From contig JAUCBJ010005950.1 in NCBI GenBank assembly GCA_032718475.1, forward strand, positions 1 through 43,124: 43,124 bases of DNA. Direction: 5' to 3'. The notes under the pieces are model-generated. The model ran no database searches. It saw only the letters and a program-made list of their open reading frames with translations, and was not told the DNA's origin. Shown in pieces: positions 10,379-19,719 of the stretch (positions are counted from its first letter, which is position 1; every line of letters begins with the position of its first letter). The DNA is from Nemertoderma westbladi. Lineage: Eukaryota; Xenacoelomorpha; Nemertodermatida; Nemertodermatidae. Made by a program: the position numbers and the translations under genes.

Positions 10379-12880
10379 CGTGGGTTGGGTGCCCAGCAGC
10401 TGGTTGATGGCGGACCAGAGCTGGGAGGTAAACTGCGAACCGCGGTCGGAGGAGAGATCCGCGGGGACGCCGAACCGAGATATCCAGTTGGAGATGAGAG
10501 CCCGGGCGCAACTCTCGGTGGAGGTCTCGGTGAGGGGCACGGCCTCTGGCCACCGAGTGAAACGGTCTACCATCGTCAGCAGGTGAGTGAACCCGCGCGA
10601 TGGTGGTAGAGGGCCGACCAGATCCATGTGGATGTGGTCGAACCGGCGGTGGGGGGTGGCGAAGGTGCCGAGGGGCGCGCGGACGTGGCGTTGCACTTTG
10701 GAAGACTGGCAAGGGATGCAGGTCTTCGCCCACTCGCCCACCTCTTTGCGGAGGCCGTGCCACACGAACCTGTTGGCGACGAGTTTCTTGGTGGTACGAG
10801 CGCCGGGGTGAGACAGGCCGTGTAGGGCGTCGGAGACGCGCCGTCGCCAGGCGACGGGGACGACGGGGCGCGGGTGTCCGAGAGAAACGTCGCGAAGTAG
10901 AGTGGCGTTGGCGGGGGCGAGCGGGACGTCTTCCAGTTGGAGGCCGGACACGGCGGAGCGGTAGGTTGGCAGCTCGGGGTCGGCGAGTTGGGCAGCCGCC
11001 ATAGCCGTATAGTCAAGGCCGGGGAGGAGGGTTCGAACCGCGCTGACGGTAGTCCTGGAGAGCGCATCCGCCACACCGTTGTCTTTGCCGGCGACGTGTT
11101 CGATCGCCGTGGTGAACTCGGAAATGTAGGCGATGTGCCGTTGTTGCCGATTCGACCACGGGTCGCTGATCTTGGCGAATGCGAACGTCAGGGGTTTGTG
11201 GTCTGTGTAGGCGGTGAATACGCGGCCCTCCAGGTAGTACCGGAAGTGGCGAACAGCGAGGTACAGCGCGAGGAGTTCCCGGTCGAACGCGCTGTACTTC
11301 ACCTCCGGGAGTCGAAGTTGGCGGCTGAAGAACGCCAGGGGGCGCCACGAGTCGCCGACGAGCTGTTCTAGAACGGCGCCCACTGCCGTGCCGGATGCGT
11401 CCACGGTGAGCGCCGTCGGTGCGTTGGCGTTGGGGTGGGCGAGCATCGTGGCGTTGGCGAGGGCTTCCTTGGCGTTCCGGAACGCCGCCGCCATGTCGGG
11501 GGTCCAGTCGAGGGACTTGGGTTTACCGGCAAGGGCCGTGTAGAGGGGCCGCATCATGGCGCCGGCCGCGGGTACGAACCGATGATAGAAGTTCACCATC
11601 CCCACGAACTCCTGCAGGCCCTTGACGGTGGTCGGCTGGGTGAACTCCCGGATGGTGGCGACCTTGTCGGGGAGTGGGACGGCGCCGTGGGCCGAGATTC
11701 GGTGGCCGAGGAAGTCGATGGTCGACCGACCGAACTCGCACTTGGCGAGGTTGATCACGAGGCCGTGTTCTTGGAGGCGTGTGAAGAGCTGACGGAGGTG
11801 GTCACGGTGTTCCTTGGGGGACCGACTCGCGACGAGGACGTCGTCTAGGTAGACGAAGAGGAAGTCGAGTCCCTGGCACACCGTGTCCATCAGTCTCTGG
11901 AAGGCCTGGGCCGCGTTCTTCAGCCCGAACGGCATTCGAAGAAATTCAAACAGGCCGAACGGGGTTATAACCGCGGTCTTGGCGATGTCGGCCTCGGTTA
12001 CGGGGATCTGGTGGTAGCCGCGCACCAGATCGATCTTAGAAAAGATCTTCGCCCCAGCCAGTCTGGAGGAGAAGTCCTGGATATGGGGGATGGGGTATCG
12101 GTCCGCAGTCGTGGCGTCGTTGAGGCGTCGGTAGTCGCCACACGGCCGCCATCCACCCGAGGGTTTAGGGGCCATGTGGAGGGGTGACGCCCAGGGACTG
12201 TTGGACCGGCGGATGATCCCCATCTCCTCCATCTTCCGGAACTCGTCCCGCGCGATCTTGAGTTTGTCTGGAGGCAGATGACGGGCGCGGGAGTAGACCG
12301 GGGGTCCCTCGGTGGGGATGTAATGTTCGACCCCGTGTTTCGCGGTGGGGTCGGAGAAGCGAGGGATCGTAATATCGGGGAACTCGGCGAGGAGCCGAGC
12401 GAACTCGTCGTCCGAGGCGGTAACAGAACCGAGGTGGGGGGCGTGGCCCGTAGTCCGCCCGCACGGGATCGAGGTCAACGTCTCGGCGTCGACCAGACGG
12501 CGGCCTCTCAGGTCGACCAACATGTTGTTCGCTCGGAGGAAGTCGGCTCCGAGGAGAGGCTGGGCGACGTCGGCCGCGATAAACTTCCACTGGAACCGGC
12601 GGGAGTGGAAGTCGAGTTTGACGGAGCGGTCGCCGTACGTTCGAATGTACGTTTTGTTGGCGGCGAGGAGGGGCGGCCCGTTCTGTCCCGAACGTTCCTC
12701 GCGAGTCGTCGCGGGAATAACGCTTACCTCCGCCCCGGTGTCGACCAAGAAGCGTTGCCCGGAAACGCGGTCCCAGGCTGCCAGGCAAACAGCAGCAGGT
12801 CGGTGTGGCCGGCCGTTGTAGCTGCTACAAACGGCCGGCCGGGGCGTTTCCCTGGTAACTGCAGGGCGGGCGGCACTTCC
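10376..12880 (-). CDS. pol: Gypsy pol: protease, RT, RNase H, integrase N-part
   Basis: The open frame runs from 13228 to 10055, but sense pol begins near 12880, where gag ends, and is lost near 10375. In residues of that frame: aspartic protease DTGA at 163-166; reverse transcriptase with [14 protein letters not shown] around 396-409 and active site YLDD at 460-463; RNase H with acids in TVDAS (610), DREL (651) and TDHKP (676); integrase zinc site SHPGA (about 806-810) with C837 and C840, then catalytic Asp in HMDLVGP (869) and SDRG (928). It lies in the +1 (equivalently -2) frame relative to gag, so expression would need a frame shift or a processed RNA. The first part of the long open frame is the off-frame shadow of gag. 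Confidence 0.92.
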
Positions 12881-13541
12881 TGGCTGTGGGGCCGAACGTC
12901 TGGTGATAATAGCACCAGTCCGGGTTCGAGTTCGGGGCCCGCGGGGCGGGAGTCGACGCCGACGAGGAGTTCTTGCCGGTTCGCTGCGGCGGGACCGGCA
13001 TCGGTTTCCTGACGGCGTGGGCCGCGAGTGAGGTCTGCCGGGAGGCCTCCCACAGCGCGTCGGCCCGGTCCGCAACCCTGTCGAGGTCGCGGAAGTCCTC
13101 CTCCGTGAGTTGGAGGCGGATTGCGGCGGGCATCTGCCGGAGGAAGTCCTCCTCGAAGAGGAGTCCCGCGTTGTCGTCGCCGAGGAGCGCCTGCATTTCT
13201 CCGAGGAGTTGCGAGGGGCGCCGGTCACCGAGGCCGTCGAGGTCCCAGAGTCGGGCTGCGCGCTCGCGTCGGTAGAGCCCGAAGGCCTTGAGAAGTTGGC
13301 CCTTGAGTTTGAGGTACTTCTCAGTAGCGGGAGGGTTCTGGATGAGTTTTAGGAGGCGAGTGGCTGTCTCCTGGTCGAGGGCCCCCACCACGTAATAGTA
13401 TTTTGTAGCGTCCTCGGTGATGCTGCGAATGTGGAACTGTGCCTCCGCCTGGGCGAACCACACCTCGGGTTGGGTGGTCCAGAACGGAGGCAGTTTAATA
13501 GAAACGGCGTTGGCGGTCGCTTCGGCCATTGTCGTCAACAC
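12825..13541 (-). CDS. gag: Gypsy gag
   Basis: A 238-residue frame from Met at 13541 (a second Met five residues in is equally plausible), which would make the particle protein that packages element RNA. The N-terminal half contains the conserved [17 protein letters not shown] segment of this gag class. The C-terminal end carries C210-x2-H213-x9-C223-x3-C227, the CHCC finger seen in CsRn1-type elements, instead of the usual CCHC. It stops at 12825, overlapping the start of pol in a different frame. No internal break is visible. Confidence 0.9.
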   Translation of the reverse strand: MLTTMAEATANAVSIKLPPFWTTQPEVWFAQAEAQFHIRSITEDATKYYYVVGALDQETATRLLKLIQNPPATEKYLKLKGQLLKAFGLYRRERAARLWDLDGLGDRRPSQLLGEMQALLGDDNAGLLFEEDFLRQMPAAIRLQLTEEDFRDLDRVADRADALWEASRQTSLAAHAVRKPMPVPPQRTGKNSSSASTPAPRAPNSNPDWCYYHQTFGPTARKCRPPCSYQGNAPAGRL

Positions 13542-13617
13542 AGTTTCGGTCTGTCGGTGGCTGTTCCAGTTCGATTGCAGGATCGTGTTGCGAGTCGCGG
13601 TCTCAAGAGTTCGTCTT

Positions 13618-13634
13618 GAGACGCTGGGTCACCA
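13618..13634 (-). other. Primer binding site, tRNA-Trp-like
   Basis: Read on the minus strand just inside the 5' LTR it is TGGTGACCC followed by AGCGTC. The complement ends GGGTCACCA, which agrees with the 3' end of eukaryotic tRNA-Trp for at least nine bases. CsRn1-type elements use this primer. Confidence 0.7.
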
Positions 13635-13635
13635 A

Positions 13636-13831
13636 TGTAGTGATGGCGTCTAGCCACGAAATGAAAACTTATCAAAACTCCAGTTCGAGTCTTTGCTGAA
13701 GGCATAGTGCAGTACAGTCGTACCATTCTGTAGGTCGGCCTAATAACAGAATACGTTACTCTCTAGGGTTGCTAGGCAACCGTAATAACAAAGTTTTGAG
13801 ACTGTATAATAATCTATGTGGGGCTGCCACA
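13636..13831 (-). repeat. 5' LTR
   Basis: Second 196-bp LTR. It differs from 9481-9676 at two sites (CATAGTGC versus CATACTGC, AATACGTTAC versus AATACTTTAC). Confidence 0.92.
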
Positions 13832-15671
13832 ATGGGGTAGACGACTCGGAAAAATTTTTTCGAGTTTTCGTTGGTTTCAAGGGAAAGAGCATGTGAAAAA
13901 ACCCAAGAGAGCAATTTGACTTCAAAAAAATTAATATTGGCCGAGTTATAGCGATTTTAAAACGCAAAACTAGCAACATCGAAAAATCGGGCCGTTTCAG
14001 AAACCTGCACTAGTGACGTCAGCGATAACACAGCAACAGTTGTCAAGCGCAGTTGATTGGCTAATATAAAGTATAATATTGCAGTATCTAAAATAAATCA
14101 AATAATAAATGTAGCTAAGTATTTATTTGGATGTGTATTTATGTTGTGTTAAGAATCGATTCTAGGACAGCCGTATGGAGGCGATTATTCTAGAATAATA
14201 TTTATTTCGCCCATACCTGTACCGTAGAGCTGTAGCTAAAAATAGATATAGCTAGCTAAATACTGCCAGGCGTTTCATTAATCTATTTTTTAATTGTTTT
14301 TACAGCGAATAATGCGGGATTGGTAGATTAGAACTAGATGGAAATTATTTCGTTTTTTTTTGTCAGTTCACTGTAAAGTGTTACTGGTACTAGTTGCCCG
14401 TGTCACCATTATTCTGCCTTTCATAATAGCTGTTTTGGTTTGACATCCAAAAATATAAAAATACCAAAAAATATCCAAAACATATTATTTTGGGCTATTG
14501 ATTTGTCATATTTGACATATTTTGGCTAGTTACATGTGAAAAAAAATGTTTTAAATAAAATAACAAATGTTTGTGGTAGCTAGTGTTTTCAATGGTATTT
14601 ACTGTTTTAATAATGTAGCTAGTGTTTTTATAAAATACCACAAAATCTTATTTTTTGATGCCATTCCAGATGCCATTACACCAACGCATGTGGTAGAAGT
14701 AAAATGTCCAACATCAAAACATGCCATTCAAGAATCGTATCTTTCACAATCGATCACAATCGTAAATTCATGGCACAAATCCAACTTCAAATGCATCTTT
14801 GCAATAAACAATTGGCCTTGTTTTGCGTCGCAGATCCATCTTTTGAAATAAATGGCGAAGTGAAAATAGTTGAAGTATCATATGATTCCATATACATGCA
14901 AAGTTTACTGAAAAGTAGTAGTAGCTTCTGGAAGGAATATATATTTCCCAAAATTGTGAAAAAATAGATGATTAAAAAATTTAAATTATAGTTATAGTTC
15001 AAATAAATTCTGATTAATGCTGATTGTATTGAGATGGCAGCTGAATATATTTTTACTATACGTCTTCAATTACAGCTACATGGACTAACTATCAATGCTA
15101 TTTGGAATTCAATAATTTAACTTATATAAAAATAATTGCAATAGAAAAAGTGCGAATCCACAATCTAATCCAAAGTAATCTAAGTTTTGAAGCTGAATAA
15201 AACATCAATAAGCTACTGTATTTCTACCACCTGGCAGTTTTAGCTACAAAATATGTTTTATTTTAATAGCTAACAACTGTACGGTTTGGGAGAAATAAAT
15301 ATTATTCTGGAATATTTAACTTGTTATGAATCAATTGCCGCCATAAAGATATCAAATAATGTATTCTTAACACAACACCAAAACACACCAAATAAATATT
15401 AGCTACATTATTTATTTTAGTTACTAAGAGATTTATATTGTACAGTATAGTAACCAATGAACATTTACTGAGCTGCACTAGTGACGTCACTAGTGCAGGT
15501 TTCTGAAACGGCCCGATTTTTCGATGTTGCTAATTTTGCGTGTTTAAATCGCTATAACTCGGCCAATGTTATTATTTTATAAGTAAAATTGCTCTCTGGG
15601 GTTTTTTCACATGCTCTTTCACATGAAACCAACGAAAACTCGAAAAAAAATTTCCGAGTCGTCTACCCCAT
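13832..15671. mobile_element. Inverted-repeat DNA element with decayed YqaJ-like nuclease
   Basis: Arms of about 185 bp, 13832-14020 and 15482-15671, are inverted copies starting ATGGGGTAGACGACTCGG. Both contain CTCGGCCAAT, a CGGCCCGATTTTTCGATGTT block and a CACTAGTGACGTCA motif at their inner ends. Subterminal segments near 14170-14215 and 15262-15346 are also inverted relatives. A nuclease remnant lies inside. The left tip abuts the gypsy LTR without a gap. The element family and its target duplication are not determined. Confidence 0.75.
14651..14967 (+). pseudogene. YqaJ-like exonuclease fragment, frame-shifted
   Basis: Two overlapping frames together resemble the YqaJ/lambda-exonuclease type PD-(D/E)XK nuclease. 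The first has PDAIT followed by VVEVKCP (near 14690), the characteristic E-x-K with Cys-Pro. About 50 bases later the signal moves to another frame with a KFMAQIQLQMHLCNKQLALF segment, corresponding to the conserved Gln motif and following helix, and then ends FWKEYIFPKIVKK before a stop at 14967. The N-terminal half of the domain is missing or too decayed to see. Such nucleases occur in some animal DNA transposons. The similarity is judged by eye. Confidence 0.55.
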
Positions 15672-15675
15672 TGCA

Positions 15676-16110
15676 TCAATAGTTAATAATTATTTAAAAT
15701 ATTATTGCAAAGCAGCAAAATAATTATTAATTAAGCCTACTGGTATTGTAAAAATAATATTGCATGAATAATTATTAATCTGTTGATTATTACAAAAACA
15801 TTATTGCTTGATGCATAAATAATCATTAGGCCTACCGGTAATTATTATAAAATAACATTGCATTAATTATTATAAAAATAATATTGCATTAATTATTATA
15901 AAAATAATATTGCATTAATAATTTATTAATTATTTTAAAAATATTATTATAAAAATAATATTGCATGAATAATTATTAATCTGTTAATTATTACAAAAAT
16001 ATTATTGTTTGATCCATAAATAATCATTAATTATTATAAAAATAATATGCATTAATAATTATTAATTATTTAAAAATATTATTATTCAATAATTATTACT
16101 GTAATAATTA
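15676..16110. repeat. AT-rich degenerate tandem repeat
   Basis: Repeated TAATAATTATTAAT and AAAAATAATATTGCAT blocks in irregular order. The same sequence type flanks the gypsy element on its left (about 9450-9480), so the 13832-15671 element and the gypsy copy both sit inside this repeat. Confidence 0.75.
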
Positions 16111-16358
16111 TTGTAAAAAATATCCCTCTGTGTTGGAGGGATGTAGTTATTGCTGTATTATCTGAAACTGCAAACCATATACAGATATAGCCAGATAGAC
16201 TAGACAGGATGACGGGGTAACTAACAGTATCCCAGCCCCAGCCCTATCAGGTCAGCTCAGTATCTGGAATGAACTGCTGGAAATTATATATATTTCCTTA
16301 TTTAAGAAAAATATATACATAAAATTGTTTAAAAAAGTTAAAAATAAGTAAAGTAAAA

Positions 16359-16653
16359 AGAAATAAGTTAAACTCCTAAATAGGAAGTCCAAAAATATTT
16401 CCTATATAAGAAATTCTCGGAAAAAGTGTTTTTAAAATGGCTATAGAAAGCGAGAAAGCCTATCGGAACTCTGAATAGACTGGAGGCCCCCAAACAGGAT
16501 AGAGCCAGGAATTCAAATATGCCGCTAAAATTTATTTCAAAAGATAACGAAGAAAATGTTAAGAAAAATGGCAAAAATTTCCTATATAGGAAGCACTTTT
16601 TCCTATATAGGAAGAAAAAAAACTTCCTCTATTTATGAAACCTACCCTAACTG
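16359..16653. mobile_element. Internally deleted copy of the 6998-8541 element
   Basis: A 295-bp inverted relative of 6998-8541 that keeps both ends and loses most of the interior. The main junction lies at TCCTGTTT, which occurs at both deletion edges in the long copy (near 7150 and 8149). Confidence 0.75.
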
Positions 16654-17271
16654 ACTGCGTTATGGTATTCACAGTGGTCTTATCTTCTCGCTGGATCCAA
16701 TTCAACATTATATATATATATATATATCTGGGCGCCCTACATGTGCCGATGGACCGTTTCAGATATTGTGCCATGATTCCAAATCATTGTCCGTTCTTCC
16801 GGTCTACTACACAGACGTTCCACACCGAGGGAATATTGTTGTGCCATTGTTGAATAAAGTATTTCATAAAAGGTATAAATTGTTGATAATGCGCAATGCG
16901 CGTTAATAATTATTTGCAGTCGATGGGTTAAATGCCCGACTTCATTTAGATGTAAAAATGTCAAGGTCAAGGTCAATCGGACAATTGCTTTTATCTCCTT
17001 GTTGAGAATAATATATAATCTCGTGAGACCAAGTTTCTGAATTTCGCGAAAGATTGACAAATGTGAAAATAACAAATTTGATGTTTTAATATAATTTGGA
17101 AGGAGTTCCTGAACAGCAGGAATTAAGTAATTAATGGTAATTAATGTTCTTAATTAAATAAAACTAAATCAAAATATTGGGCAAATGTCCTATCTAATAA
17201 ACTAGCCTATCTGCCTATTGGTCAAGCTGTCAAGTGTCCTATTGGGAAAATGGCCATACCAGGATCTAGTT
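16654..17271. other. Non-coding upstream of TPC2
   Basis: No gene seen. It holds a short TA microsatellite near 16710-16727 and several ATTGGGCAAGTGTCC-like degenerate motifs that also continue after the MITE (17530-17760). Confidence 0.5.
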
Positions 17272-17520
17272 GGCACTACTGCATTATAACGACACCCCAG
17301 CACTTACCGGTATATAGTATACTCTGATATACATAATCTTGTATTACGTGTTAACATTCGTTTATTGTTTTGGTTCCCCTAACTCGCCTCTGTAACGCTC
17401 CTTTACTAACCTGCCTAGAGCCACATGTCTATTATCAAATTATAATGTAAAGTCTATTTTCAAATTATAATGTAAAATGCAGTGCTGGCGCTGGGGGTGT
17501 CGTTATAATGCAGTGGTGCC
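17272..17520. mobile_element. MITE with perfect 9-bp target duplication
   Basis: 249 bp with terminal inverted repeats of about 30 bp starting GGCACTACTGCATTATAACG (other end GGCACCACTG...). It is flanked by identical GATCTAGTT at 17263-17271 and 17521-17529. A 9-bp duplication suggests mobilisation by a Mutator-like transposase. The middle carries a TTTATTGTTTTGGTT module at 17361-17409. Confidence 0.9.
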
Positions 17521-17833
17521 GATCTAGTTATTGGGGAAGTGTCTCCTAGGGAAAGTGTCTTTCTTTATACTGTTATAAGGTTTAAATATTATTGGGTAGT
17601 TGGGCAAAAGTCTCATTGGAGAAAGTCTCCGTATTGATTGGGCATCTGGCAGTAACCAGGTATCCAATGATTCGTCTGCTTGTTATAGTGCAAGTTACTC
17701 ATTGGGCAAGTGGTATATTGGGCAAGTCAGCAAGTGTGAAGTGACTGCACCCAGCTGCCCAATTGAACTGTGAGACTGAGACAGCTCGACAGCTGGACTG
17801 TCAACACTGTCTGACTGTTGCAGTGTTGTTTTA

Positions 17834-18889
17834 ATGCTGATTGATATCCCAGTACAGTATACGGTACCGGTCAATTCTGCAATTAATTTCAATATGTTAA
17901 AACAACTCTCCGCCCGTATTATCCGTTACAACGACGACTTCTTGGCGATCGTCCAAGCGGTCGCGTTTATCGAGGATGCTGTCCGTTACCGGTCCATCTT
18001 CCACAAGATCGACGGACGTAGTCTCCGCATCTACCAATGCTACTACTCGCTGCTGGCCCGCTGGACCGTGCACCTCGCCATACTCGCCATTCTAGGCCTC
18101 GCTTTCTTCGAATTCCCCTCCAGTATGAGCCCAACAGCGGACCTGAAACAACCAGGACAATCCGTTGGGGTCGTCGTCCCTTGCGGTATAACCGAAGCAA
18201 TCGAACTCATCTGTTGGTTCATCTTCCTACTCGATCTCCTTACTAAATCCTACATAATCGGTACTAAACGCCTCCTAAACTCCCCGTGGCTGTTCGCTTA
18301 CGGCGTCGTACTTTCTGTCTACCTCTGCGACTGGTGCGTCTCCGTCGCTCTCATGTGCCAATACTCCTTCAGAATTCGACGTCTCATTCGACCGTTTTTT
18401 CTCCTACAAAACTCCTCGATGATGAAGAAAACATTCGACTGCATCCGTCGAACTCTCCCCGAGGTATTCTCCGTGCTAATGCTCCTATTCCTCCACTTAT
18501 ATTTCTTTAGTTTATTCGGGATGCTTTTGTTTAAAGACGTCGATAAACCCGGAAGCGTTAAACCATCCCCTTCCGACGAAGGGGTGAGTTACTTCTACGC
18601 CCTAAACGATTCAGTTCTTTCGCTTCTAGTTCTCCTCACCACCGCGAATAACCCCGATGTAATGATGCCGGCATACGATAAACACCGACTGAGCGCGTTA
18701 TTCTTCATTCTCTTCGTGTTTATCGGTACTTTCTGTTGTCTCAACATGCTGACCGCGGTTATCTTCAACCAGTTCCGGGGGTATCTCCTTAATTCGATGG
18801 GTTCTTCTTTGCGGCGGCGTCGGTTGGCTGTTCTCGCCGCCTTCTGGGTTCTCAGCCGCGACGCCATACGACTCAATGAGGTAGCCGAG
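17834..18889 (+). CDS. TPCN2: Two-pore channel 2, exon 1 (domain I)
   Basis: First half of TPC2, an endosomal/lysosomal cation channel responsive to PI(3,5)P2 and NAADP signalling in known members. It encodes 352 residues if translation starts at 17834; Met at 17894 is an alternative. Conserved landmarks: VAFIEDAVRYRS (43-54), membrane segments near 78-97, 120-141, 152-171, 177-190, 209-233 and 285-312, RPFFLLQNSSMMKK after S4 (186-199), and first filter TANNPDV (270-276). In the S4-S5 linker the Lys pair used for lipid binding is kept (198-199), while the third position used in human TPC2 is Asp (202). The exon ends CGAG|GTAAAC on a codon boundary. Confidence 0.93.
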
Positions 18890-19719
18890 GTAAACCAATT
18901 AATTTCGATTTATCGCCTTCTTTACGTTTAGTACAGTACAGTAGTATGTTAAGTCTCAGCTTTATCGGCACTTGTCAGTTGCAGCGAGTTGTAATGAAGC
19001 AGATTACAATTTGCATCATTACATTACAACTCGTCGAATGTTTTACTTTGCAATGCTGCAATGGGGTGTGCTCTTAGTAAAATATGGGCAACCATATAAA
19101 ATAAAAGCTCGAGTTAGAAATTAATATCTAACGGTATTTAATAATAGTCCAGCAAAAACATGGTAACATAAGTAACAAGTGACTGTTTCGTCACCCTTTG
19201 GAACTAATATTGCGATAGTCTTTTTCTTTTAGTAGTTAACTTATAGATAAAGCCCCCCCCCCCCCCCCCCCCCCCTCTCCCTCTATATGGCAATTCATAT
19301 CAATCAGCTGAATGACTTCAGCTGATTAACGATTGCATGCAGCTTCTTGTTGCAACAGTTATTTTTTAGTTTGTCTCGCTTGTACAGATTGATATACAAT
19401 TTATTTACTTCTTACTTGCCTCGCATTCCCGGGACCGTCATACTACCCGTTCTTGCCTTTTCTTATGTAGTAGTCTCTGTTTATTAATGAGAGTTGGGGG
19501 TTATTGGTCTGGCATCAACCCTAATTTAAATGATATAGGCCTAATTTTCGTTGGGCTCTCTCAGCTTACCTGGCAAAGTGGAGTGAGTGACTAATGGTAA
19601 TTATTAATTTGTCATTGGACTAAATGATAATGTTAGACATTTTTAGCGGTAAGTCTTCACTATTTTGTATTCCAAGTTAATTTTCCAACAATAAATTAAT
19701 AAATTACTTCCCAATATAG
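18890..19719 (+). other. TPC2 intron
   Basis: An 830-bp GT-AG intron, phase 0: donor GAG|GTAAAC at 18890, acceptor CCAATATAG|G ending at 19719. The frame is open up to the donor, and exon 2 is in frame directly from 19720. It contains a C23 run (19253-19275) and a short hairpin-forming stretch near 18980-19035. Confidence 0.85.

Larger units (their letters stand above)
9481..13831 (-). mobile_element. Ty3/gypsy LTR retrotransposon, CsRn1-like
   Basis: A 4.35-kb element read on the minus strand: LTR, primer binding site, gag, pol, polypurine tract, LTR. The two 196-bp LTRs begin TG and end CA and differ at only two positions I could find, so insertion is recent. The clade call rests on the CHCC-type zinc finger in gag and a primer site resembling the 3' end of tRNA-Trp. 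The flanks (ATTG before 9481, ATGG after 13831) are not a perfect target duplication. Its GC-rich coding DNA contrasts sharply with the surroundings. Confidence 0.92.

Noticed and set aside
10110-13653. Many plus-strand reading frames opposite the gypsy element
   Set aside because: GC-rich DNA makes long antisense frames by chance; the minus-strand frames carry all recognisable motifs.
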